From Shimia sp022448905 (GTDB lineage: Bacteria; Pseudomonadota; Alphaproteobacteria; Rhodobacterales; Rhodobacteraceae), in assembly GCF_047126315.1 (NCBI RefSeq), contig NZ_CP138953.1, positions 1,054,001-1,118,000 on the forward strand: a DNA stretch of 64,000 nucleotides. The letters run 5' to 3'. A program made the translations under genes and the position numbers. Position 1 is the first letter of the stretch, and each line of letters starts with the position of its first letter. Below, piece after piece: positions 50,819-59,999 of this stretch. Under the pieces are notes generated by a model that saw only the letters and a list, made by a program, of their open reading frames with translations, made no database searches and had not been told where the DNA came from.

Positions 50819-51571
50819 CTAGGTCGGAATGACGCGCGGCTTGCGGCGTTTCAATCGCACCGCATCTTTTAGGCGCCCTTTCAAACCGCGCGGCGGCAGG
50901 ATTTCCCGATCCATTTCAAACACCGCACCATTCAGCGACGGATCTTGCCAAAGCGCCAGACCGGCGCCCCATTTGGCCGCCACGGCTGGATCAAGCCCTT
51001 CGGCCAAACCCATCTCCGTGTTGAGCATGCCGGGCATCCATGTGCTGATCACAATCTTGGGCAAACGATCCCCAAAATCGGCCACCAACGCGCGGGAGAA
51101 AGTTGTCACCGCGCCTTTGGACACGGAGTAAGCTGCGCTGCAGGGCAGGGGGTGCATATCCGCAAAGCTCGACACGTTGAGGATGCGGCCGCGCCCTGCC
51201 TCGGTCATGTCCTTGAGCGCCTCAGACGTGCAAGCCACCGTGCCACCAAGGTTGATGGCGACAGTCTGCATAAAGCTTTCCGGCGTTTCGTCCAGCATGT
51301 CGCGGTGCGGATAAACCCCGGCGTTGTTGATCAGGATCGAGACCGGCGCGATGGCGCGGATGCTGTCAAAAGCGGCGCGTACCTGCGCGGGGTTGGAGAC
51401 ATCTGCCACCACAGGGGTGAAGCTGTCACCCGCCAAGGCCGCTGTCTCGCGCAGCGCGTCTTCACGGCGTCCCAAACCCGCGACCAGCAGGCCCCGCCCG
51501 CAAAGCTCTATCGCCAAGGCCCGCCCCAATCCAGAGCTCGCGCCAGTGATGACCGCCAGTAGCTTAGCCAT
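50819..51571 (-). CDS. SDR-family oxidoreductase
   Basis: A 250-residue classical SDR: AVITGASSGLGRALAIELCG near residue 6, NNAGVYPHRDML near 85 and the active-site YSVSKGAVTTFSRAL near 147, preceded by a catalytic Ser in LNVSSFADMHP. It begins eight bases inside the GMC gene, so the two are coupled; an alcohol/ketone redox pair is plausible. Confidence 0.9.
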   Translation of the reverse strand: MAKLLAVITGASSGLGRALAIELCGRGLLVAGLGRREDALRETAALAGDSFTPVVADVSNPAQVRAAFDSIRAIAPVSILINNAGVYPHRDMLDETPESFMQTVAINLGGTVACTSEALKDMTEAGRGRILNVSSFADMHPLPCSAAYSVSKGAVTTFSRALVADFGDRLPKIVISTWMPGMLNTEMGLAEGLDPAVAAKWGAGLALWQDPSLNGAVFEMDREILPPRGLKGRLKDAVRLKRRKPRVIPT

Positions 51572-53129
51572 TTTGGGTCTCCATCAGTTCTGCCGCCACA
51601 ACCTCCCCAACCCGCAGCGCATTGGCGGCGATGGTCAGCGACGGGTTCACCCCCATGGATGTGGGCATAAAGCTCGCATCCGCCACCCATAGGTTTTTCG
51701 TGCCGTGCACTTTGCAATTGCGATCCAGCACCGAGGTTTTGGGATCATCACCAAACCGCAAGGTACCGCAGGGGTGGCCAAAATTCAGTTCCGGCCCCGC
51801 GCCGGTGAACGCCATGCGGATGCCTTTGAGGCGCTGCTTCAGAGCTTTGCGGAAAGCCTTGCGCCGCGACAGCAGTTCCGGTGCCATGTCATAGGTGATC
51901 GCCAAACGATGCGGATCAGCGGGATCGTGAAACACGCGGTTTTCCGCATAGGGCAGGTCTTCCAAGATGCCGACAAAGATCTTGGCGCTGCCAAACAGTT
52001 TCACGGCAATCGCGGCGGGCAGGCGGGTGAACTGACGCAGCCAGCCCAGCTTGCGCAATGGCGAGCGGTCAAAGGCCATGTTGAGATAATGCACAATCTC
52101 ACCATAGCGCGCCTCAACCCCCAAAGCCTGCACCATACCAAAGCGCTGTCCGTCCTGATGGTACAGATCGCGAAAGGCGAGGGATTTGGACGCCCCCGCG
52201 CTGTGTTTGCCTTTGGGCGGCCAGAGCGCAAACATCTCGTTGAGGTGAAACATCAGGTTGCGGCCAACAAGGTCATTTCCATTGCCCAAATTTCCCGATG
52301 CCATCAACAGGCGCGGAGAATGCAGCGCTCCGGCAGCCAGCACATAGCTGCGCGCGGTAAGCGTGGCTTCTTTGTTTTTGCACGCCACATTGAGGCCAAT
52401 CACAGTGCCGTCCTTGGATAGAATTTCCTGCACTTCGCAAAAGTCCAACAGGGCCGCGTTGCCGGTTTCCAAAGCAGGCTCCACGCCCGCGGAGCGCCCA
52501 TCCATCTTGCAATCGTTGGGACACTTGCGGCCCAAATACTGCTCAAACCCGTCCTCTTCGCGGACGGCCATATGGCCCCGATACGGGGTTAGCCCAATAT
52601 CTTTCATGGCCGACATCAAGCCTTGATCTGTCGCGCTCATCACCGTTGGCGGGAAGAGGTTGCCGTCTGGCTGCAAGGGATCTGGCGTGCCGCGCACGTG
52701 ATACAGCGCTTCGGCGCGGTCAAAATAGGGTGCCATCTCCTCGTATGACACCGGCCAGCCGCCGGTTGGGTGCGGGCGGGCGTCGCTGTGGTCCAGATCA
52801 TGCGGCGCGGGGCGCTCTAACGTGGCGGCGTAAAACACCGAACTGCCGCCCACACCGGCCCCCAACGGTGCGTGGAAGGTGGTGGTCACCCCGTTCACTG
52901 TCGCTTCCAGAGGTTCGGGCCAATAACCGCGCACCAGTCTCGCCTCGCGGTCCCAAATGTTGGGGTTGAGCTCCTGTTCTTCAGCGCGAACACCGGTTGG
53001 CCCACGCTCGACAAACAGCACCGACAGGCCCTGTTCCGCCAAATAGCGGCCAATGGTGCCGCCGCCCATGCCGGTGCCAATGACGATCACGTCCCAAGAG
53101 GTGCCGCTGGCCTCGGCAAGCGTGGTCAT
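51564..53129 (-). CDS. GMC-family flavoprotein oxidoreductase
   Basis: A 521-residue flavoprotein. The FAD loop VIVIGTGMGGGTIGRYLAEQ is near residue 15, GAGVGGSSVFYAATLERPAP near 90 and the C-terminal region NLWVADASFMPTSMGVNPSL near 485 with the conserved His-Asn type ending altered to Asn-Pro. GMC enzymes oxidise primary or secondary alcohols, including sugars. It overlaps the acyltransferase gene upstream by four bases. In an EPS context it could oxidise a hydroxyl of a precursor, but nothing proves that. Confidence 0.9.
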   Translation of the reverse strand: MTTLAEASGTSWDVIVIGTGMGGGTIGRYLAEQGLSVLFVERGPTGVRAEEQELNPNIWDREARLVRGYWPEPLEATVNGVTTTFHAPLGAGVGGSSVFYAATLERPAPHDLDHSDARPHPTGGWPVSYEEMAPYFDRAEALYHVRGTPDPLQPDGNLFPPTVMSATDQGLMSAMKDIGLTPYRGHMAVREEDGFEQYLGRKCPNDCKMDGRSAGVEPALETGNAALLDFCEVQEILSKDGTVIGLNVACKNKEATLTARSYVLAAGALHSPRLLMASGNLGNGNDLVGRNLMFHLNEMFALWPPKGKHSAGASKSLAFRDLYHQDGQRFGMVQALGVEARYGEIVHYLNMAFDRSPLRKLGWLRQFTRLPAAIAVKLFGSAKIFVGILEDLPYAENRVFHDPADPHRLAITYDMAPELLSRRKAFRKALKQRLKGIRMAFTGAGPELNFGHPCGTLRFGDDPKTSVLDRNCKVHGTKNLWVADASFMPTSMGVNPSLTIAANALRVGEVVAAELMETQNG

Positions 53130-55225
53130 TGCGTGGCCCGGGCCATGACCGGGTAAAACACCGAGCGCATCCGCCGCGCCGCCGAATTGGTCACGTGGTT
53201 GTTGTCAAAATACTGGCCCACGCCGCCTTGCACCGCGTCACACAGGAATTGGTCACAAAACCAGCCCCAGCTGTCCAAGATGGTTGCGCCGCTTTTGGCC
53301 AGGGCCGCCGCCGCGCCGCGTTCGCGGGTTTGAGCGTCGGTCACGGTGATCTGCCCAATCCTGCGGGCCAGTTGCTCCGACAGGCGGCCATGCACCAGCG
53401 CGCGAGCGACTTTCGGGGCGTGGTAATTCTGAATTTCCGGCGGTTGGCGCAGGATGTAGACCTGTCGGTCCAGATCGCCAATATCGGCAACCGTGGCGGC
53501 CAAAGCGGTACCCAAAAGCGCGTCCTGGGTCATATTGCCATAAACGTCGCTGCGCAGGCGGATGGTGTTGTGCGCGTCACTGCCGCTGCCTTTGCCGGAG
53601 GCATAGTAAGACCAGCGCCCGATCAGGATGACGTCTTGCAGGTGGCGCATGTCGCGCAGCGCCTTGCGGATTTGCGCATTGGCGTCCGCACAGGCGGCAT
53701 CCTGTGCCGGGGTGGCCGCGCTTTCGCGTTTTTCAAGATCAAAGGCCGGGGCACAGCCCGCGCGCCAGATCACCAAGGCGCTGCGATCGGCCTCACGCGC
53801 GGCTTGCTTCAGACCCTCGTAGTAGGCCCGCACATGGCTATCGCCCCAGATGATCAGGCTCGGTGAGCTTTCCTTGGGGCCAATCGGGCAAATCTCGATG
53901 CCCTCAAACGGTCCTTCGTCGGGCACGTAACAATCAGAGAAATCCTGCAGAAAGTCACCGGTAGCCGCGATATGCACCTGCGCTTGTGGGCCAAAGCGCT
54001 GCGGCATGCCGTCTGCCTTGAACACCATAAACGACAGGCCCACCACACTGACCGAGGCCAGCGCGGCGGTGAACAAGAGACCCCAGGTCGGCAGGTTCTT
54101 GGCCTGACGCACCGGCTGTTCCACCAGGCGCCAGGAGAGCACGGCCAGCACAAAGGAAATCGCGATCCAAAGTGACGTTTCGCCGGGACCGCGATACTGA
54201 CCTTGCAGGTATTTGGTGAAGGTAAAGACCGGCCAATGCCAGAGGTAGAGCGAATAGGAGATCAGCCCGATCAGCACGGGGATGCGCATCGACAGGCCAC
54301 GGTTGACCCAGTTGTCATCCTGCCCATTGCCGATCAACAGCACGGTGCCGAGCACCGGGAAGATCACCTGCCAGCCGGGGAAGCCCTCGCCCGGCACCAC
54401 CAACACAACCGAGGCCAGCACCAACGCTAGCCCGGCCCAGCTCAGCGCTTGGTGACGGCGCCACAGATCGGGCCGTTCGATGTTTAGCACGGCCAAGCCA
54501 ACACCGACCAAAAGCTCCCAAGCGCGGAAGGGGAACAGGAAGAAGGCCGCCGGATGGGACACGGGCGTGGTCGCCAGATTGCTGACAAACGACAGGCCAA
54601 ACACCGCGCCCAAAGCCCAGAGCATCACAGTTTTGTTGCGGGCAAACAGCAAAAACAGTAGCGGCAGGAAAATGTAGAACTGTTCCTCCACCGACAGAGA
54701 CCAGGTGTGCAGCATGATCTTGTCTTCAGCCGCCCCGTCAAAATAGCCGGATTGGCGGAAAAACAGAACGTTTGACAGATAAACTGTGGCCGCAATCACG
54801 CCTTTGGCGGTTTCGCGGAAGTCATTGGGCAACAGGATCAGCGCGCCAATGATCAACACCACAAAGGCCATGACAAAATAGGCTGGTGCAAGGCGTTTGA
54901 TGCGGCGGATGTAGAATTGACCCAAGGCCAGCCGCCCGGTCTCCTGCTGTTCGCGCCACAGGATGCCGCCGATCAGAAAGCCGGAAATCACAAAGAAGAC
55001 GTCAACCCCAATGAAACCACCGCCAAATCCCGGCACGCCAAAATGATAAAACACCACCGCCAGCACCGCGATGGCGCGCAGCCCGTCGATCTCCGCTCGG
55101 TGGCCTTTCGCGGCTTTCAAATCAGCGGCAAGTTTGGGCGCGGAGGTTTCTACCTCAGGCGACTCTTGGGTGCTCATGCGCTTGCGCATCCTTGGGTTGC
55201 TTTTTTGCTTTTCTCCAAAAAACAT
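53126..55225 (-). CDS. OafA-type membrane O-acyltransferase with SGNH domain
   Basis: About 699 residues. The N-terminal 380 are an acyltransferase-3 domain with about ten membrane segments: HRAEIDGLRAIAVLAVVFYH near residue 42, GGGFIGVDVFFVISGFLIGG near 65 and TWSLSVEEQFYIFLPLLFLL near 155. The periplasmic C-terminus is an SGNH hydrolase-like domain with SLIIWGDSHVRAYYEGL near 465 and a DNNHVTNSAARRM ending. Such proteins add acetyl groups to surface glycans. The ATG at 55225 follows GGGAGGAG; an ATG 48 bp further downstream also fits. Confidence 0.92.
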   Translation of the reverse strand: MFFGEKQKSNPRMRKRMSTQESPEVETSAPKLAADLKAAKGHRAEIDGLRAIAVLAVVFYHFGVPGFGGGFIGVDVFFVISGFLIGGILWREQQETGRLALGQFYIRRIKRLAPAYFVMAFVVLIIGALILLPNDFRETAKGVIAATVYLSNVLFFRQSGYFDGAAEDKIMLHTWSLSVEEQFYIFLPLLFLLFARNKTVMLWALGAVFGLSFVSNLATTPVSHPAAFFLFPFRAWELLVGVGLAVLNIERPDLWRRHQALSWAGLALVLASVVLVVPGEGFPGWQVIFPVLGTVLLIGNGQDDNWVNRGLSMRIPVLIGLISYSLYLWHWPVFTFTKYLQGQYRGPGETSLWIAISFVLAVLSWRLVEQPVRQAKNLPTWGLLFTAALASVSVVGLSFMVFKADGMPQRFGPQAQVHIAATGDFLQDFSDCYVPDEGPFEGIEICPIGPKESSPSLIIWGDSHVRAYYEGLKQAAREADRSALVIWRAGCAPAFDLEKRESAATPAQDAACADANAQIRKALRDMRHLQDVILIGRWSYYASGKGSGSDAHNTIRLRSDVYGNMTQDALLGTALAATVADIGDLDRQVYILRQPPEIQNYHAPKVARALVHGRLSEQLARRIGQITVTDAQTRERGAAAALAKSGATILDSWGWFCDQFLCDAVQGGVGQYFDNNHVTNSAARRMRSVFYPVMARATQ

Positions 55226-55346
55226 AACTCCTCCCTGCGCCGCAAGCGCCACCGCACAGCAGAGTTAAGTTGCTTTAACACAGAGGTTTTGCGACAACGC
55301 TTTGAAACGGCCCGCTTTTGCGGGATTTGGCGCGGAGGCAAATGCT

Positions 55347-55856
55347 GTGCAGACTGACCAAAATGTGTCCGCCACAGAGCCGGATTGGTCGCGAGAAGTG
55401 CCACGAGGCTTCTGGGATCCCGGACCCAAGCTGCTGCGCGCGCTGCGCCGTTATCAAGCGGCCAAGGCGCGGGGTGGTCTGCTTGGCAAGCTGGCGTCCA
55501 AACGCTGGGTGCTGTCCCACCGTTTTTGGTCAGTGATTACTCAGTCGGAGCTGCATCTGAACATGCAGATCGCAGGCGGGCTGCGGCTGCCGCATCCCAC
55601 CGGCATCATTGTGCACCCAAACGCCACCATTGGACCAAACTGCCAACTGATGCATCAGGTGACCCTGTCTGGCGCGGTGGTGCTGGAAGGCCATGTGGAC
55701 ATCGGCGCGGGCGCGAAGGTGATTGGTCCTCTAACAATTGGCGCGGATGCTGAAGTCGGCGCCAATGCGGTGGTCACAGGCGATGTGCCCGCCGGGGCTG
55801 TGGTTGGCGGAATACCTGCGAAGGTCTTGAAATTGAAGCCGGGATACGGCGACTAA
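55347..55856 (+). CDS. serine-acetyltransferase-like hexapeptide-repeat acetyltransferase
   Basis: A 169-residue protein with left-handed beta-helix repeats: GLRLPHPTGIIVHPNATIGP near residue 86, QLMHQVTLSGAVVLEGHVDI near 108, GAGAKVIGPLTIGADAEVGA near 128 and AVVGGIPAKVLK near 158. It belongs to the CysE/EpsC-like EPS acetyltransferases. The GTG at 55347 follows GGAGG at nine bases; an upstream TTG is less likely. It stands alone on the plus strand, with its stop one base from the convergent Wzy-like gene. Confidence 0.87.
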   Translation: MQTDQNVSATEPDWSREVPRGFWDPGPKLLRALRRYQAAKARGGLLGKLASKRWVLSHRFWSVITQSELHLNMQIAGGLRLPHPTGIIVHPNATIGPNCQLMHQVTLSGAVVLEGHVDIGAGAKVIGPLTIGADAEVGANAVVTGDVPAGAVVGGIPAKVLKLKPGYGD

Positions 55857-55857
55857 G

Positions 55858-57399
55858 TCACAGAATGGTACGGCGCTTTGATGGCGCGGGCTGCTTGGTG
55901 GCCACGGACTGCGGTTCTTCTTCGCCCTCTTCCCGGCGGCTCATCGGGCTGCGGCGAAACGCCGATTCCGCCCCGCGTCGAATTTGCGCCAGCCGCTCCG
56001 CGTGGCCAAACAACGTGCCCGCAATCAGCCAGGTGGTGGGCGTGAGCGTGGCGTTGGGCAGCATATCGATCATGTTGAACCCCAGCATCAAGGCCAACGG
56101 CCCAAGGTAGGGTGATAGCCCACGATCGTCGCGCTCCTGGAGATGCTGCTCGTCCAGCAGCGCAAAAGACGCATCGCGTTTGAAACTGTCCCGCTCTGCT
56201 ATCCTGATCCGGCTTAGTTCCCGGTGCACCAGGAAGATCGGCAGAGCCATCAGGCCAAACTGGGCGATGTATCCGGCCCAGCCCCAGACCCCCATCACGA
56301 TGATCCAGTATCCGTCAGTGACCGAGGTGATTAGCCCTGTGGTGGGGTTGTGGATGTGGTTGCGCCCCCAGATGCCCCAGCCAAACAGCGGTTTCTCCAA
56401 TGCCCGATCCAGCAGCACGTCCTCGTTCTCGATCCGGAAGCTCAGGGAATGGGCACGCTCGGCACTGACCTTTTCGGCTTGGGCAATGATGGCGTCGCTT
56501 GGCACCAACCCGGAAGTTTTGAGCACCGGATAGGCCAGCATCATCAGCGCCAGTATGGCCGCTACTTTCACCTGCGCGCGGGTGTTGAGGAAGACAATCA
56601 ACAGGCCCGCCGCCCCGGCATAAACCAATGTCGCCAGTGTTTTGCAGAGCACCAGCACCGCTGCGAGATAGAAGGCGGCAATCAGGTATTTGGCGCGGGT
56701 GCGGCTGGTGTCGGCCTTCCACAGGGTCAGCGCGGCCAACAGCGCCGTGAGTACAAAATAGGCCAGCCAGATGCCATGGTAGAGGAACACCATCGGGCGA
56801 TAGCCATTGCCACGAATGGTCTGGCTGAACAGGTGTTGATAATAGCCATAGACCCAATTGTTAAGCTGCGGGCTGAGCCGCACTTCGATCAGGATCGGCA
56901 GGGAATAAGCCAGCCCGGCAATCATCAGCGCCAACAGTAGGTCGCGCTGATCCTCGCGGGTGCGCAGAAGGGCGCGGGCCATCAAGAAGCCAATGATGCC
57001 AATGAACTGGTTGATTGGCTGGGCAATGGCGTCCTGAAAATACAGGCCACGCACATAATTCTCGGTGAAGACCAGTGGCTCGCCATTGGTGAACACGGTG
57101 AGCACCGGGCTGAAAATCATGATGCCCAACAGCCAGCGTGCCAGAATACTGTCCGGCAACAGCTTGGGGCGTTGCGGCAGCACAAAGAACACCACAATCA
57201 GGATCGCCAGATTGGGCAGGCTGCCTTTATCCAATGCCGGCATCAGCGGGAAGTCAAACTCCGCTGGCGGTGGGGGCAGCAGCAGGTAGGCTCCCAACAA
57301 GGACCAAATCAGCGCCCGGCCCGGCGACAGGCTGACAAACAGCCGCCAAATGACCACCGGCCAAAGCATCAGCATCAACGTGGCGAGCATGTTGGGCAT
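55858..57399 (-). CDS. Wzy/O-antigen-ligase-like membrane protein
   Basis: About 513 residues with about ten hydrophobic segments. Characteristic features are an extended periplasmic loop after a QTIRGNGYRPMVFLYHGIWL segment (about residue 205) and a later GLGIWGRNHIHNP-type stretch (here ALEKPLFGWGIWGRNHIH) near residue 340. These resemble Wzy_C polymerases or O-antigen ligases. A hydrophilic basic tail ends the protein. It would polymerise the repeat units or ligate them to an acceptor. A GTG 42 bp upstream could be the start; the ATG at 57399 follows AAGGAAG. Confidence 0.72.
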   Translation of the reverse strand: MPNMLATLMLMLWPVVIWRLFVSLSPGRALIWSLLGAYLLLPPPPAEFDFPLMPALDKGSLPNLAILIVVFFVLPQRPKLLPDSILARWLLGIMIFSPVLTVFTNGEPLVFTENYVRGLYFQDAIAQPINQFIGIIGFLMARALLRTREDQRDLLLALMIAGLAYSLPILIEVRLSPQLNNWVYGYYQHLFSQTIRGNGYRPMVFLYHGIWLAYFVLTALLAALTLWKADTSRTRAKYLIAAFYLAAVLVLCKTLATLVYAGAAGLLIVFLNTRAQVKVAAILALMMLAYPVLKTSGLVPSDAIIAQAEKVSAERAHSLSFRIENEDVLLDRALEKPLFGWGIWGRNHIHNPTTGLITSVTDGYWIIVMGVWGWAGYIAQFGLMALPIFLVHRELSRIRIAERDSFKRDASFALLDEQHLQERDDRGLSPYLGPLALMLGFNMIDMLPNATLTPTTWLIAGTLFGHAERLAQIRRGAESAFRRSPMSRREEGEEEPQSVATKQPAPSKRRTIL

Positions 57400-57503
57400 A
57401 GGGGGCAGGTCTTCCTTTGTCAGCGGCGTGGTCAGGGCCACACAAACGCAAAACGCGCGCCATGACTATAGCGCGCGTGTCTCAAACTGTCAGGGTGTGG
57501 CGT

Positions 57504-58169
57504 TCACACGCCGGTGCCGGCCATCACCACGGCCACGGTGCGCCAGACAACCGAGACATCGGTGCGCAGGCTCAGCGCGCGGTCATAGTGGCTGTCGTGA
57601 ATGGCACGCTCGGCAAAGGAACACTCGTTGCGCTCGGAAATCTGCCAGAAACCGGTGATGCCTGGGCGCATGCGGTAATAAGCCGTGCCCGGGTACAGTG
57701 CGGTCTGTTGCGGCATCATCGGGCGCGGGCCAACCACGGACATGTCGCCCATCAGCACGTTCAGGAACTGTGGCAGCTCGTCCAGCGAGGTTTTGCGGAT
57801 GATGCGGCCAATCGGTGTGATGCGCGGATCATGCGTCAGCTTTTGCTTTTCGTTCCACTCCAGACGGGCGGCTGGATTGGCGCGCAGATAGGCCTCCAGC
57901 TTACGGTCTGCATTGGGCACCATGGAGCGCAGCTTCAGCATGGAGAAGCGCTTGCCGTTTTTGCCAACACGTTCCTGACGGTAGAACGGAGACGCGCCAT
58001 CCAGAGAGATGAACAGGGCGAGCAGCAGTACAACCAGCGTGACGGGCACCGCAATGATCAGGACAAACAGGATGTCGAACGCCCGTTTGAACACGCTGCG
58101 GTAAACGCTGTAGCGCACCGGCGTGACCTCAAAGGCCTGTTCAAAATCTTCACGCGAAAAAATCGCCAT
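57504..58169 (-). CDS. ExoY-like polyprenyl-phosphate sugar-1-phosphate transferase
   Basis: A 221-residue bacterial sugar transferase with one N-terminal membrane segment (RAFDILFVLIIAVPVTLVV). The catalytic region contains ERVGKNGKRFSMLKLRSMV near residue 72, KTSLDELPQFLNVLMGDMSV near 125 and RPGITGFWQISER near 170. It starts the lipid-linked repeat unit by loading the first sugar phosphate onto undecaprenyl phosphate. No separate flippase is visible. It follows the 485-bp intergenic region, where its promoter should lie. Confidence 0.95.
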   Translation of the reverse strand: MAIFSREDFEQAFEVTPVRYSVYRSVFKRAFDILFVLIIAVPVTLVVLLLALFISLDGASPFYRQERVGKNGKRFSMLKLRSMVPNADRKLEAYLRANPAARLEWNEKQKLTHDPRITPIGRIIRKTSLDELPQFLNVLMGDMSVVGPRPMMPQQTALYPGTAYYRMRPGITGFWQISERNECSFAERAIHDSHYDRALSLRTDVSVVWRTVAVVMAGTGV

Positions 58170-58654
58170 TCGGTGTCATCCCCGTAACCCAACCAGAAGG
58201 GCATCAAATTGAAACGCAACATCGGTTCGCCGGACCAGACATGGCCCGAACGTGTGTCTCACGTACCTTGTTTGCTTAAGCACCCCGGCAGCAGGGGCTG
58301 ATCACATAGGTCCTTGCGACGTCGCTCTTTTTGATGCTCCTTCATAAGAAGCGCCCACCCAGGACTTACATTAGTCGCAAATTTACAGAAATCCACCTTA
58401 TCTTTCGGATAGTTTTGTCTAAGTGATTGATAATAAACGATTTGATGAATTCCGTTTTTGGCGTTTTTTGCAAACTTGGTTAAAATTTGTGGCAACCCTG
58501 CCATTTTGTGGTTCGTGTTTGGAAACGGTGATGTAGGCCACTTTTTGATTGTTTCTTAGGGTGAAAAATTGACTTGGCGTCACCCAAACAAAACTTGGCA
58601 GCGATTCGCCGAAAACTGGCGTAAGCGGGGTGAAATGTGGCGCAATTGTGGCCG
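58170..58654. other. 485-bp AT-rich intergenic region with short repeats
   Basis: No convincing gene is visible here; the few short open frames overlap nothing recognisable. The centre (58370-58480) is much richer in A and T than the flanks. GCGACGTCGC at 58316-58325 is a perfect palindrome. TTGTGG-type motifs recur: AATTTGTGGC, TTTTGTGG, AATTGTGGC and ATGTGGC (58480-58650). A copy of AATTGTGGC also lies upstream of the GT26 gene near 49798. The region probably carries the promoter of the sugar transferase and possibly sites for a common EPS regulator. Confidence 0.45.
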
Positions 58655-59926
58655 CTATTTGCCCAATTTCAGGATCATTGCCGCCAATCCTCCTGACACC
58701 GCCAGCAGGCCAAACACTTTCGTCAGACGTGTCAGCTTGCGCCGTCGCCGCTGGCGCGGAGTTTCCAGAACCGGAATGGCCGCCACGGCGCGCAGGCGCA
58801 ATTGGCGCTCCAACTGGCCACGGGTCCAGATCACAGGGCTGCGCATCTCCAGCACAAACACCAGGCTTAAGGCGACCATGACAGACAGCACGCCACCCAT
58901 CGCCAAAATGCGTTTGCGCGAGGGCGCAAGCGGCCAATCCGGCGGCAGCGCTTTTTCCAAAACGGTGAAACTGTCGGTTTGCTGGCTGGCCTCCAGCATC
59001 TGCTGCATCTCCGCCTCGGCCTTGCCTGCGGTGATCGCCTGATACTGTTCTTCCAGCTTGGTCAGCTGCCGTTCCAGACGGTTGTATTGTTGTTCAATAC
59101 GCGGCGTGTCTTTGAGCGCGGCCTCAATCTCGGCAATCTCGATTTGATAGAGTTCGCTCTCTTCCTGCAGCCGGCGCAGGCGCTGGGCACGCACGGAATT
59201 GCCACCGCTGGAAATACCCACGTTCTCCAGAAGTTGGCGCTGCACTTCCAATTCGATCTGCTGCAAATCCACCAGACGGGTGCGCAGGGCTTCCACGCCG
59301 CCGGGCAATAGCACCGCGTTTTCCTGTTTATAATCGGCGATCTGCTGTTCCAGGTTGGTGATCGCCGCGCCAATGCGGCGCTCTTCGCCATCAAAGAAGG
59401 ACAGGGTCTCGCTCACCTGTTCGGTGCGGCGCTTCTCTTCCTGCTCCAGCACATTGTTCACCAACTCGTTGGCCACATTGGCCGCCAGAACCGGATCGGT
59501 CATGCGCACAGAGACCAACAGCGCGGAGGGGCTGATGTCCTGACGCCAGCGGAAGTCGGGGTTGGTGATGTGGATCACGCCGGCCGCTTTGCGCAGCAGC
59601 TCCACCTTTTGCAGCTCGCTCAAAGGGGCGTCATTGTAGAGGCCAAACTTGTCGATGATGGTCAGCAGGTTGTCCCGCGCCATTACCCGCTGCTCCACAA
59701 TTTGCAGCTTTTGCAGTATGTCCGCGTTCAACGCACCGGGGGAGGTGGCGCCGGTTTTGATCGAGGGCTGCTCGATCTGGATGGTGGCATAGGTCTCATA
59801 CTCGCGTGGCAGACCCAGCACGTAGGCCAGCGAGATCAACCCGCCGATGACAATGATGCTTGCCCACAGGAAGAACCTCCTGCGCAGCATGCTCAGCACC
59901 TCGCCAAATGATTGGAACTTGTCCAT
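58655..59926 (-). CDS. Wzz-type polysaccharide chain-length protein (GNVR)
   Basis: About 423 residues, with a first membrane segment near residues 20-40 (LWASIIVIGGLISLAYVLGL), a long periplasmic helical hairpin (coiled-coil region near 160-320, e.g. EEQYQAITAGKAEAEMQQML), and the second segment near 335-355. The Pro-rich stretch PPDWPLAPSRKR just before it is typical. A third hydrophobic stretch ends the protein. It lacks a kinase domain, which is supplied by the separate CpsD-like gene. The start at 59926 follows GAGGACGGGC. No Wza-like gene adjoins. Confidence 0.88.
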   Translation of the reverse strand: MDKFQSFGEVLSMLRRRFFLWASIIVIGGLISLAYVLGLPREYETYATIQIEQPSIKTGATSPGALNADILQKLQIVEQRVMARDNLLTIIDKFGLYNDAPLSELQKVELLRKAAGVIHITNPDFRWRQDISPSALLVSVRMTDPVLAANVANELVNNVLEQEEKRRTEQVSETLSFFDGEERRIGAAITNLEQQIADYKQENAVLLPGGVEALRTRLVDLQQIELEVQRQLLENVGISSGGNSVRAQRLRRLQEESELYQIEIAEIEAALKDTPRIEQQYNRLERQLTKLEEQYQAITAGKAEAEMQQMLEASQQTDSFTVLEKALPPDWPLAPSRKRILAMGGVLSVMVALSLVFVLEMRSPVIWTRGQLERQLRLRAVAAIPVLETPRQRRRRKLTRLTKVFGLLAVSGGLAAMILKLGK

Positions 59927-59999
59927 GCCCGTCCTCAATATCGTCTTGGCGCGACTCGGATTCGCGCTCTTGAAGACAATTTATGACAAGCGAATGTGG

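Noticed and set aside
58316..58325. GCGACGTCGC palindrome as a quorum-sensing (lux-type) box
   Set aside because: It is too short and does not match the lux-box pattern; no LuxI/LuxR gene is present.
58259..58504. Open frame of 81 codons on the minus strand within the AT-rich region before the sugar transferase
   Set aside because: No recognisable motif, no clear ribosome-binding site, and composition that does not look coding.
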